Both the position numbers and the translations under genes were made by a program. The notes below the pieces were generated by a model. That model made no database searches. It had not been told where the DNA came from and was given only the letters and a program-made list of their open reading frames with translations. 64,000 bases of DNA, taken from Planctomycetota bacterium (GTDB taxonomy: Bacteria > Planctomycetota > Planctomycetia > Planctomycetales > Planctomycetaceae). Each line of letters begins with the position of its first letter. The stretch's first letter is position 1. Positions 1-7,242 of the stretch are shown here, piece by piece. Where the stretch lies: the NCBI GenBank assembly GCA_023417655.1, contig JAEZFD010000069.1, positions 30,694 through 94,693 of the forward strand. Reading direction: 5' to 3'.

Positions 1-1
1 G

Positions 2-457
2 GGGTATCGCACGAAGGCAGACGCCTGCTATGTGCAGTGCTTTGAGCCACCGTCGCTGCAGCGGCTGCGCAAAGAATTTGGCTGCCAGTTGAAACTGATT
101 CAGCTGATGGATGGCAAGGCGAGCCAGCGGGCCATGGAATCCGAATCCTCGCTGACCGAGTACCTGAAAGACGTCGCGACTTATGCGGATGGAGTTGGGC
201 CGGAGTTAAAACCAGTGCTGTCATCGCTCCGCTTCGGCTCAAAGACCGACGGTGCGGGGGATGGAGCATTTGTCCGCGTCGCTCATGCCTGCGGGCTCGA
301 AGTTCACCCCTGGACCTGCCGGGCCGATCAGCTTCCCGCTGGGCAGGAGTCCTTCGAGAAGCTCCATCGTGTCTTGTTCGACTTGCAGGTGGATGCCGTG
401 TTCTCGGACTTCCCCGATCAGTCCCGACAGCAGTTTCTGGCCTGCCGGGACGCCTGA
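2..457 (+). CDS. Glycerophosphodiester phosphodiesterase, C-terminal part (5' end outside window)
   Basis: This is the 3' end of a gene that begins before the window; the frame is open from base 2 with no stop until 455-457. The visible ~151 residues match the C-terminal half of the GlpQ/UgpQ-type TIM-barrel phosphodiesterase family, which hydrolyses glycerophosphodiesters to glycerol-3-phosphate and an alcohol. Family-like signatures are VQCFEPPSLQRLR near the start, VHPWTCRADQLP (the conserved V-H-x-[WY]-T-x-R strand) and the terminal DAVFSDFPD, equivalent to the DGVFTDFPD end-of-barrel motif. The catalytic His and metal-binding Glu lie upstream and cannot be checked, and neither can a signal peptide. 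The gene converges on the lactonase gene that follows on the other strand. The family call is firm; the exact substrate is not known. Confidence 0.85.
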   Translation, partial: GYRTKADACYVQCFEPPSLQRLRKEFGCQLKLIQLMDGKASQRAMESESSLTEYLKDVATYADGVGPELKPVLSSLRFGSKTDGAGDGAFVRVAHACGLEVHPWTCRADQLPAGQESFEKLHRVLFDLQVDAVFSDFPDQSRQQFLACRDA

Positions 458-471
458 GTGATCGAGCCATG

Positions 472-519
472 AAAAAACCTCATGCGGAGTGGAATTGAGT
501 TTCCGCACACGCATGAGGT
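472..519 (-). terminator. Intrinsic terminator of the lactonase-fold gene
   Basis: A perfect 10-bp stem (477-486 with 510-519) has a second stem inside it (GTGGAA with TTCCGC). On the minus strand it is followed by a run of six T (472-477). It lies between convergent genes and suits the minus-strand gene best; there is no T run on the plus side. Confidence 0.75.
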
Positions 520-570
520 CAATTCTGCGAATTGCCAGACCTGATCAGTTCTGGCACTGCTGGACGCGAT

Positions 571-1767
571 CTACTTCACTTGGACAATACGGACGCAGAC
601 CGGCATCGGGACTTTAATCACTTCGCCTGTCGCAGTCAGTGCTCCGGTCTTCTGATCAACACGGAAGACGTGAATGTCGTCGCTGTTCTGGTTCGCTGCG
701 AACAGGAATTCGCCTGTCGGATCGATCACAAAGTTTCGAGGAAACTGCCCGCCGGTCGGAGCGAATCCGGCTGACTTCAGCGTTCCGTCATCCTGAATGT
801 GGTAAATCGCTAGAGTGTCTGGCCCGCGGTTTGAGACGTACAGAAACTTTCCATTCGGATGCACGGCCACTTCCGCAGTTCCGCCTGATCCGGTCCAGTC
901 AGCTGGGACGGTCGACAGAGTCTGCAACGGAGTCAGCTTTCCGTCTTCGTAGCTGTAAGCAGTGACCGTCCAGTCGAGTTCGTTGTTGTGATAGGCGTAC
1001 TTCTGATTCGGATGGAATGTGAAGTGTCGTGGTCCGGCTCCCGGTTTGGCAAGGACTGATACACCCTTCTTGGCATCCAGTTCGCCAGTCTTCACGTCGA
1101 AAGGATAGATCTTCAGCTGGTCGATCCCGAGGTCCGCGACGACAGCGTATTTCTGGTCCGGAGTCAGATTGATCGAATGTCCATGCGGAGCCTCCTGACG
1201 GCGCCCATCGCTGCTTTTGCCGGTGTGCTGCACAGTCGAAACCGCTGGGCTGAGCGAGCCGTCTTCTAACACCTTGTAGGTCGCAGCAGTTGTCCCTTTT
1301 CCATAGTTGGCGACCAGAACCCGTGTGCCAGTCTGATCAAGTGCCACATGGCAGGTGGTCGTTCCATGAGCCGGCTGCGTATTCAGGTGGGTCAGTGCAC
1401 CGGTTGCAGGATCAACGCGGAACGCCATCACACCGCCGGTCCCTTTCTGTCCGTCTCCCTCGCCCAGCTGACTGACTTCCGTGACGGCATACATTCGTTG
1501 ACCATCAGGTGTGAATGCCAGAAATGAAGGATTGGCACACTCGGCGACAACGCGCGGTTCAGAAGTTGACTTGCCGGTCGCGGGATCGAATTCAAAGGCA
1601 TAAATTCCTTTGCCTTCTTTCTTGCCATGCGTCGTATAAGCTCCGACGTAGATCCGGTATTTGCCAGCAGCCGGTTCCGCGGCATCGGCGATCGACGGCG
1701 ATCCCTGCAGCAGACTCTCCAGCGTAAAGAGGGTGAGCAATCCCATCAGCGACAGTGCTTTCCGCAT
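571..1767 (-). CDS. Secreted lactonase-fold (Pgl/YbhE-type) seven-bladed beta-propeller protein
   Basis: A 398-residue protein of the lactonase family (Pfam Lactonase, PF10282), whose characterised member hydrolyses 6-phosphogluconolactone. Family features seen are the N-terminal IYVGAYT strand, GIYAFEFDPATG, repeated blade motifs such as NPSFLAFTPDG and APHGHSINLTPD, GAGPRHFTFHPN, and the terminal FPRNFVIDPTGEFLFAANQ. Residues 1-30 form a signal peptide with a hydrophobic core and an Ala-rich end (IADAAEP), so the protein is exported. A cytoplasmic pentose-phosphate role is therefore unlikely, and an exported sugar-lactone or muconolactone-type activity is an inference. The ATG at 1767 is chosen because AGGAGAG precedes it by eight bases; an in-frame ATG at 1830 lies upstream, inside a terminator. 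It follows the Gfo/Idh gene in the same direction. Confidence 0.85.
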   Translation of the reverse strand: MRKALSLMGLLTLFTLESLLQGSPSIADAAEPAAGKYRIYVGAYTTHGKKEGKGIYAFEFDPATGKSTSEPRVVAECANPSFLAFTPDGQRMYAVTEVSQLGEGDGQKGTGGVMAFRVDPATGALTHLNTQPAHGTTTCHVALDQTGTRVLVANYGKGTTAATYKVLEDGSLSPAVSTVQHTGKSSDGRRQEAPHGHSINLTPDQKYAVVADLGIDQLKIYPFDVKTGELDAKKGVSVLAKPGAGPRHFTFHPNQKYAYHNNELDWTVTAYSYEDGKLTPLQTLSTVPADWTGSGGTAEVAVHPNGKFLYVSNRGPDTLAIYHIQDDGTLKSAGFAPTGGQFPRNFVIDPTGEFLFAANQNSDDIHVFRVDQKTGALTATGEVIKVPMPVCVRIVQVK

Positions 1768-1782
1768 CGTATTCACTCTCCT

Positions 1783-1818
1783 AAAAAAGAACCCGCACAT
1801 CATGGAATGCGCGGGTTC
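1783..1818 (-). terminator. Terminator-like hairpin touching the lactonase ribosome binding site
   Basis: An 8-bp stem (GAACCCGC 1789-1796 with GCGGGTTC 1811-1818) is followed on the minus strand by six T (1783-1788) and then directly by AGGAGAG, the ribosome binding site of the lactonase gene. It has the form of an intrinsic terminator for the upstream Gfo/Idh gene. Because no room is left for a promoter between it and the next start codon, it may act as an attenuator. Confidence 0.7.
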
Positions 1819-1847
1819 AAAGTCTAGCAAATGATCTTCTGGAATGC

Positions 1848-3170
1848 TCAGGCTTTCATCACCTGAGTCACCCCTGGAATCGCGATCGGATAGGCACCGT
1901 CAGGCCCTGGCACGACCGGCGGAGTTGCATCCCAGCTGTATTCTTTTGGAGACAGGTCGAGGCCTCGGGCGAGAGCGTCGGCCATCTTGATCTCTTTGCC
2001 GGAGTAGGTCGCCATACGACCGAGAATAGCGGTCATTGTGCTCATGGCACCGTTGTCCACTTCGGAGTATGCGTCCCCTTTGCGGATGGCTGCGAACAGG
2101 TTGTCATGCTCGACCTGATAGGGGTTGCCGCCGCCGCTCACGCGTTCTGGCTTGTCCTTCCCGAACAGCTCAATTCGGGTAGTGCCGCCGAGATGGACGA
2201 TCCCCTTTGTCGTGTGAACGTGCTCGCTCACATCGTTCCAGCAGTTTTTGATGTGCCGACACTGGCTCATCATGACGGTGCCGTCGGCGTAGGTGAATTC
2301 GCAAGCATGGTGATCATAGATCTCGCCGTACTTGGGGTCTTTGCGAACTTCGCGTCCGCCCATGCCGTTACAGCTGACGGGATAACCTTTCATCACCCAG
2401 TTCCCGACGTCCAGGTTGTGGATGTGCTGTTCGACAATGTGATCACCGCAGAGCCAGTTGTAGTAATACCAGTTACGAACCTGATACTCCATTTCCGACT
2501 TTGCCTGCTCACGGCTCACGCGAGGTTCCCAGACCCCCGCCGAGTTCCAGTAAACGCGGAGAGCTCGAACGTCGCCGAATTCCCCATCGTGAATTCGCTT
2601 GATGGTGTCGACGTATGGCTTCTGGTGATGGCGCTGCAGACCGATGCCGATCTTCAGGCCCTTCTCTTTGGCGATGCGTGAAGCATCGAGAACCCGCTGC
2701 ACACCTGGAGCGTCGACCGCGACTGGCTTTTCAACGAAGGCGTTCTTCCCCTGTGCCACAGCGTATTCAAAGTGCAGCGGACGCAGCCCGGGAGGAGTGG
2801 CCAGGATCACGAGATCCACACCGGAATCGATCACCTGCTTGTAAGCATCGAATCCCACGAACTTGCGTGACTGTTCGACATCGACTTCGGCGTCCGGCTT
2901 GCCGGAGACCTCTTTCTGAATGTTCCGGAGTGAGTTTTCGATCTGCTCAGGGAAGACGTCCCCCATCGAGATCAGCTTGACCTTCCCTGACGTTGAGAGG
3001 GCCTGAGCCGCAGCACCGGTTCCCCGGCCTCCGCATCCGACGAGACCGATCTTGATTTCATCGCTGCCATCGGCATAAGCACGATTGGAAATCCCCTGCA
3101 GGAGGCCGCCCCCCAGCAATGCAGCGACTGTCGAGGTTTTCAGAAAATCACGTCGGGTCGGTTCGGTCAT
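1848..3170 (-). CDS. Tat-exported Gfo/Idh/MocA family oxidoreductase
   Basis: A 440-residue NAD(P)-dependent oxidoreductase of the Gfo/Idh/MocA family, typically acting on sugars, inositols or their derivatives. A twin-arginine signal starts the protein: TRRDFLKTS at residues 5-13, then a hydrophobic stretch ending near AYADG (residues 31-35), so the folded, cofactor-loaded enzyme is probably exported. The Rossmann dinucleotide loop GCGGRGTG is at residues 45-52 and the family EKP motif (FVEKPVAVD) at about 145-153. A planctomycete-type C-terminal domain follows. The start at 3170 is chosen because it places the Tat motif at the N-terminus; the frame runs 36 codons further upstream with no good ribosome binding site. 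The gene lies 80 bases upstream of the lactonase gene, and a shared sugar-oxidation and lactone-opening role is plausible but inferred. The substrate is unknown. Confidence 0.9.
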   Translation of the reverse strand: MTEPTRRDFLKTSTVAALLGGGLLQGISNRAYADGSDEIKIGLVGCGGRGTGAAAQALSTSGKVKLISMGDVFPEQIENSLRNIQKEVSGKPDAEVDVEQSRKFVGFDAYKQVIDSGVDLVILATPPGLRPLHFEYAVAQGKNAFVEKPVAVDAPGVQRVLDASRIAKEKGLKIGIGLQRHHQKPYVDTIKRIHDGEFGDVRALRVYWNSAGVWEPRVSREQAKSEMEYQVRNWYYYNWLCGDHIVEQHIHNLDVGNWVMKGYPVSCNGMGGREVRKDPKYGEIYDHHACEFTYADGTVMMSQCRHIKNCWNDVSEHVHTTKGIVHLGGTTRIELFGKDKPERVSGGGNPYQVEHDNLFAAIRKGDAYSEVDNGAMSTMTAILGRMATYSGKEIKMADALARGLDLSPKEYSWDATPPVVPGPDGAYPIAIPGVTQVMKA

Positions 3171-3734
3171 GGAATAATCCCGGTTGGAAAAGTTGAAACA
3201 ATCATTCTCAGGAAAGCAGCGAATGTCATCTAGGCAAGGATTTTTGATCCTGAACAGTTCAACACAGCAAACCGCCACTCCTGAAATCGGTTAAATTCGG
3301 CCCTGACAGCAATCGCCTCGCAGCAAACGACGGATGAGAACTTCACTCGACACCTTTCAAGCGGTGTCTGCGAATCGGCCTCCGGCCGCCTTTACTGATT
3401 TTCTCATGAGACAGGATCGACCACTCGCGCGATCAATCGCAAACAGATCGATACCATCTTTGCAGAACCACGGCAAAAGTACACCCATCAGTCGGCGTTG
3501 ACTTAAAAAACCACAATCCGTCACGCGGGAACTGTTTTTCATGCAGTAGAATAGAGCGAAAACAGGAACTGCACTCGGACGGGGTTCGTAGCAGAGACGA
3601 GAGTTCTGGACCGGCAACGAATTCCTATGAGAATCCTTCGGGCTCCTGACCGTGATCTGGCGGCAATGACGACATCCCGGGCGAAAAAACGACAGATCCT
3701 CACAAACTGAATCTAACGCACTGAATCCAATCCT
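3171..3734. other. Gene-free interval, no convincing feature
   Basis: This 564-base stretch lies between the divergent starts of the Gfo/Idh gene and the His-rich microprotein gene. It must hold promoters for both, but no -35/-10 pair with normal spacing stands out. A TTGACT (3498-3503) and a TAGAAT (3547-3552) exist but are too far apart to pair. Open frames here lack ribosome binding sites and protein-like composition. Confidence 0.4.
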
Positions 3735-3935
3735 ATGTCTCACTCGCACGACCACTCCCATTCCCACGAGCACCATCATTCCCCAGCCAAGCGGAAAGGC
3801 CCGAACGGAATGTTTGTGGCGGCGGTCTTCCTGATGCTGCTGGCGATGCTCGCCTATATCCTCACGCTGGATGAGTCGGTTCCACCGGGAGCAGCCGTTC
3901 CGCAAGAAGCCGTGCCGGCTGACGCCGCTCCATAA
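3735..3935 (+). CDS. Histidine-rich single-span membrane microprotein
   Basis: A 66-residue protein. Residues 2-16 are almost entirely His, Ser, Asp and Glu (eight His), typical of a metal-chelating tail such as those on zinc, nickel or copper transporters and chaperones. Residues 26-45 (MFVAAVFLMLLAMLAYILTL) form one membrane span after a Lys/Arg-rich stop-transfer segment, so the His tail is probably cytoplasmic under the positive-inside rule. The C-terminus is short, acidic and Ala/Pro-rich. The product is not recognised as a named family. A convergent terminator separates it from ilvC. No strong ribosome binding site precedes the ATG, so the start carries some doubt. Metal binding is inferred from composition only. 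Confidence 0.6.
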   Translation: MSHSHDHSHSHEHHHSPAKRKGPNGMFVAAVFLMLLAMLAYILTLDESVPPGAAVPQEAVPADAAP

Positions 3936-4006
3936 GGAAATCGGAGACTGAAGGCACCGGAGAGCCGCCGAGAGACGGTTTCCCTTCGCTTGATCCGAGA
4001 GAAGCA

Positions 4007-4048
4007 ATAAAAAACGCGGTTCATACCGAAGTATGAACCGCGTTCGTC
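4007..4048 (-). terminator. Strong, probably bidirectional terminator after ilvC
   Basis: A perfect 14-bp stem (4013-4026 with 4031-4044) is closed by a CGAA loop. On the minus strand it is followed by a T-rich run (4007-4014) and it terminates ilvC. On the plus strand CGTCTTTT follows, so it can also serve the microprotein gene. Confidence 0.85.
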
Positions 4049-4104
4049 TTTTCAGAACTGTCCCGCGTCAGCAGATTCCCGCGACGCCAAGTCAGTGATT
4101 CTGA

Positions 4105-5109
4105 CTATACTTCCTTGGAATCAATCCAGGTCATCATGCGGCGCAGTTCGCGACCGACCACTTCGACCTGATGGTTGCGTTCACGACGACGAATCGCCTT
4201 GAAGCCAGCCTGATTGACCTTGTTCTCGAGGAGCCAGTTACGGGCGAAGGTTCCGTTCTGAATTTCTTCCAGAACCTTCTTCATTTCCTTCTTGGTCTCT
4301 TCCGTGATGATACGAGGACCAGTTGAGTAATCGCCGTATTCAGCGGTGTTCGAGATGCTGTATCGCATATAGCTCAGACCGCCCTGGTACAGCAGGTCGA
4401 CGATCAGCTTCAGTTCGTGCATACACTCGAAGTAAGCCATTTCTGGCTGGTAACCAGCTTCGACGAGGGTTTCGAACCCGGCCTTCACCAGTTCGCTCAC
4501 ACCGCCGCACAGCACGGCCTGTTCGCCGAACAGGTCTGTTTCGGTTTCTTCTGCGAAGGTGGTTTCGATGACACCGCCGCGTGTTCCACCGATCCCCTTG
4601 GCGTAAGCCAGGGCGAGCTTCTTGGCGGAATCAGAAGCGGTTGGCAGCATCGCGATCAGAGACGGAACCCCGCCTCCCTTCACGTATTCGCTGCGGACGA
4701 GGTGACCAGGTCCCTTTGGAGCAACCAGACCGACGTCAACGCCGGCTGGAGGAACGATCTGGCCGAAGTGAATGTTGAAGCCGTGTGAGCAGAGGAGCAG
4801 GTTCCCCTTCTTCAGGTTTGGCTCAACGTCCTTGCGATAAACGTCGCCCTGCACTTCGTCTGGGAGCAGGATGTTGATCAGATCGCCAGCTTCAGCGGCT
4901 TCAGCAGCTGAGACAGGCTTGAAGCCGTGGCTGACGGCGAGATCATAGTTCGGGCTGCCCGGACGCTGTCCGATGATCACATTGCAGCCGCTGTCCCGCA
5001 GGTTCTGAGCCTGAGCGTGCCCTTGGCTTCCGTAGCCAAGGATTGCAATGGTTTTGTCTTTCAGCAGGGACAAATCGGCATCGTCGTCGTAATAAATCGT
5101 GACCGGCAT
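4105..5109 (-). CDS. ilvC: Ketol-acid reductoisomerase (class I)
   Basis: A 334-residue enzyme that converts 2-acetolactate or 2-aceto-2-hydroxybutyrate to the dihydroxy acids of valine, leucine and isoleucine synthesis, using NADPH and Mg2+. The N-terminal Rossmann loop GYGSQGHAQ is at residues 25-33. The C-terminal knotted domain carries the Mg-site segment DLFGEQAVLCGG and the SNTAEYGDYSTGPRI segment. The length is normal for short class I enzymes. The start at 5109 (MPVTIYYD) fits the family and is preceded by GAAGG; an upstream in-frame extension is not family-like. ilvN lies 145 bases upstream on the same strand, so the two steps are probably co-transcribed. The large subunit gene ilvB is not in view. 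Confidence 0.97.
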   Translation of the reverse strand: MPVTIYYDDDADLSLLKDKTIAILGYGSQGHAQAQNLRDSGCNVIIGQRPGSPNYDLAVSHGFKPVSAAEAAEAGDLINILLPDEVQGDVYRKDVEPNLKKGNLLLCSHGFNIHFGQIVPPAGVDVGLVAPKGPGHLVRSEYVKGGGVPSLIAMLPTASDSAKKLALAYAKGIGGTRGGVIETTFAEETETDLFGEQAVLCGGVSELVKAGFETLVEAGYQPEMAYFECMHELKLIVDLLYQGGLSYMRYSISNTAEYGDYSTGPRIITEETKKEMKKVLEEIQNGTFARNWLLENKVNQAGFKAIRRRERNHQVEVVGRELRRMMTWIDSKEV

Positions 5110-5147
5110 CGGGGGGCCTTCGTGAAAAAAGAGTGGAAAACTAAGGG

Positions 5148-5202
5148 ACCGGCAAGACCGGTGCTTGTGCGGACATGATGAACCGGGCATGACCGCATGC
5201 CC
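5148..5202 (-). other. Two small hairpins between ilvN and ilvC
   Basis: The intergenic region holds ACCGG-CAAGA-CCGGT (5148-5162) and GGGCAT-GACCGC-ATGCCC (5185-5202). Neither is followed by a T run, so they look like mRNA processing or stability elements, or an upstream antitermination element, rather than terminators. The role is not established. Confidence 0.4.
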
Positions 5203-5254
5203 TTGATTCACCGCGAAATCGACAGACTGAAGAGAAATCCCGCGAGGGGAAGAA

Positions 5255-5800
5255 TTATGCCCCCGTCGATGCAGGCTCATTCTCCTGCAGCAGGTTTGCT
5301 GCTGCGAGATCAGCACTCATGGACTGCTTACGCGACAGTGCGATCCGTCCAGTGCGGGCCATTTCCAGAATGCCGAACGGAAGCACGGCATCGATAAAGG
5401 CCTGAACCTTCTTCTCCTGGCCGGAGATCTCGATCATCAGATGTTCAGACTGAACGTCGACGATGCGAGCCCGGAAGATGTCAACCAGCTCTTTGCACTG
5501 GCTGCGAATGTCGGAAGTCGGCGTCTTCACCTTGATCAGCATCAGGTCACGTTCGACGTAGTCTTCGTCCTTATAGTCCATGACCTGGACCACAGTGACG
5601 ACCTTTTCCAGCTGCTTGCGTACCTGATCCAGAACACGATCACCGCCACTGACAACGAATGTCATCCGCGAATATTCGCGGTTCTCCGTCGTACCGACAG
5701 CAAGGCTGTCGATATTGAATGCGCGGGAAGCCATCATGCCGGAGATATGAGCCAGCACGCCGGGCTGGTTCATCACAAGCGCTGAAAGAATGTGTCTCAT
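5255..5800 (-). CDS. ilvN: Acetolactate synthase regulatory (small) subunit
   Basis: A 181-residue regulatory subunit of acetohydroxyacid synthase, which activates the catalytic subunit and gives feedback control by valine. The N-terminal ACT domain begins MRHILSALVMNQPGVLAHIS (residues 1-20) with AFNIDSLAVG following; this is the strand-helix pattern of the family valine site. The second domain (about 80-160) contains ERDLMLIKV and the conserved LPFGILEMARTGRIAL. The C-terminus extends about 20 residues past the usual end, with a polar Ala/Glu-rich tail. The start at 5800 puts the ACT domain at the N-terminus. The symbol could equally be ilvH, since the two are orthologous types. It is followed by ilvC. 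Confidence 0.95.
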   Translation of the reverse strand: MRHILSALVMNQPGVLAHISGMMASRAFNIDSLAVGTTENREYSRMTFVVSGGDRVLDQVRKQLEKVVTVVQVMDYKDEDYVERDLMLIKVKTPTSDIRSQCKELVDIFRARIVDVQSEHLMIEISGQEKKVQAFIDAVLPFGILEMARTGRIALSRKQSMSADLAAANLLQENEPASTGA

Positions 5801-5969
5801 AACTGACGTCTGATCCTGACAGATGAACGGCTTGCACCGTTCAGAAAATTTGGAATCACGAAGTGTACTGGACCGTCCGAGGGGTCTCAACCGTCCCTGA
5901 TCTCCGGTGCTTGCAAAAGGTTCGGGGAGCCAGACGGCCACCGGATTGCATCGATTAGGGAAATTGCAT

Positions 5970-5997
5970 TTGAAAAGACAAGCGACAACGTTATAGT
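5970..5997 (+). promoter_or_regulatory. Probable sigma-70-type promoter of recA
   Basis: TTGAAA (5970-5975) and TATAGT (5992-5997) are separated by 16 bases, close to the vegetative consensus. The expected start is near 6004, giving a leader of about 125 bases before recA. A GTTC-N4-GTTC repeat (6000-6011) sits at the expected start and could be an SOS operator, but this spacing matches no LexA box known to me. Confidence 0.55.
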
Positions 5998-6128
5998 GTG
6001 TTCCGATGTTCAGTAGTAGCGTCTCCGTCCATTATCGAGTTTGACCGGTTCAGTTCGTCCAGTTTTAGTCCAAACAGTGCGACGCGGCAGAGTCAGCGAC
6101 GCGAACCGGAAGCGTTTAGGGAAGAATC

Positions 6129-7190
6129 ATGGCGAAAGCCCGTGCAGCGAAAAAGGGAGAGAGCTCTTCATCTGAATCCAACAGCGTCCTGCAGAACGCG
6201 TTAGGTCAGATCCACAAGACATTCGGTGAGGGCTCGATCATGAAGCTCTCCGATCAGGGAGGTGCCGCCATTGACGGCATCTCCACCGGGGCGCTTTCTC
6301 TCGACCTCGCTCTCGGCGGCCACGGTTTTCCTCGTGGCCGAATCATCGAATTATTCGGTCCTGAATCGAGCGGAAAGACGACACTCGCACTCCATGCCGT
6401 CGCTGATGCCCAGCGAAAAGGGGGAATCGCGGCCTTCATCGATGCCGAACACGCACTCGATCCCGCCTGGGCCCGAAAATTGGGGGTCAACCTTGAGGAA
6501 CTGCTGGTCAGCCAGCCCAGCTATGGTGAAGAAGCACTGCAGATCGCCGAAATGCTGATCAAGTCGAATGCAGTGGACATCATCGTCGTCGACTCGGTCG
6601 CCGCACTGGTGCCTAAAGCCGAACTCGACGGAGAAATCGGCGACAAGCACGTCGGTCTTCAGGCCCGCATGATGAGCCAGGCGATGCGAAAGCTGACCGG
6701 CGTCATCTCGAAAGCGAAGACATGCGTGATCTTCATCAACCAGATTCGTGAAAAAATCGGGGTGATGTTTGGCAGTCCTGAGACCACGCCCGGCGGCCGC
6801 GCTCTGAAGTTTTACAGCTCTTGCCGAGTTGACGTCCGCCGGATCGCGACCCTGAAAGATGGGGAAGAGACAATCGGGATCCGTATGAAAGGCAAAGTCG
6901 TCAAGAATAAGGTCGCTCCGCCGTTCCGTGTCGCTGAGTTTGACATGCTCGGAAGTCGAGGGATCAGCATGGAAGGCGACGTCCTCGATCTGGCTGTTGC
7001 CCAGAAGCTCGTCCAGAAGAGCGGTGCCTGGTTCAACTATGGCGAAACCCGTCTCGGTCAAGGTCGCGAGAAAGCACGTCAGTACCTGGAAGAGAATCCG
7101 GAAACGCTTCAGGAACTGAAGGACCGGATTCTGGAGTCGAAAGACTTGTTCAAGGGGACTGGCAGCGGGAGTGACGACGCGTCAGAATAG
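6129..7190 (+). CDS. recA: Recombinase A
   Basis: A 353-residue RecA, the ATP-dependent strand-exchange protein of homologous recombination and co-protease of the SOS response. The Walker A motif GPESSGKTT is at residues 77-85. Family landmarks follow: AAFIDAEHALDP, NLLVSQP-like ELLVSQPSYGEEAL, Walker B VDIIVVDSVAAL, the L2 region INQIREKIGVMFGSPETTPGGRALKFY (seen in two parts) and the C-terminal RLGQGREKAR. The N-terminus is Lys/Ala-rich and slightly longer than that of E. coli, and the acidic tail is short (GSGSDDASE). The reading frame is continuous, with no intein. The start follows AGGGAAGA. glnA begins 52 bases downstream and may be read through, because no terminator lies between them. 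Confidence 0.98.
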   Translation: MAKARAAKKGESSSSESNSVLQNALGQIHKTFGEGSIMKLSDQGGAAIDGISTGALSLDLALGGHGFPRGRIIELFGPESSGKTTLALHAVADAQRKGGIAAFIDAEHALDPAWARKLGVNLEELLVSQPSYGEEALQIAEMLIKSNAVDIIVVDSVAALVPKAELDGEIGDKHVGLQARMMSQAMRKLTGVISKAKTCVIFINQIREKIGVMFGSPETTPGGRALKFYSSCRVDVRRIATLKDGEETIGIRMKGKVVKNKVAPPFRVAEFDMLGSRGISMEGDVLDLAVAQKLVQKSGAWFNYGETRLGQGREKARQYLEENPETLQELKDRILESKDLFKGTGSGSDDASE

Positions 7191-7242
7191 GGCAGACTTG
7201 TAACTGCTCGAACACCGATCTGACGTTCATCAGGACCCCGGC

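Noticed and set aside
3498..3552. Promoter from TTGACT and TAGAAT
   Set aside because: The spacing is more than 40 bases, so the two boxes cannot work together.
3357..4007. 216-codon minus-strand frame
   Set aside because: It covers an intergenic region and the reverse of the His-rich microprotein; rich in Arg, Ser and Cys with no ribosome binding site or family pattern.
6351..7061. 236-codon minus-strand frame opposite recA
   Set aside because: It mirrors a highly conserved gene, and its composition follows from the recA codons.
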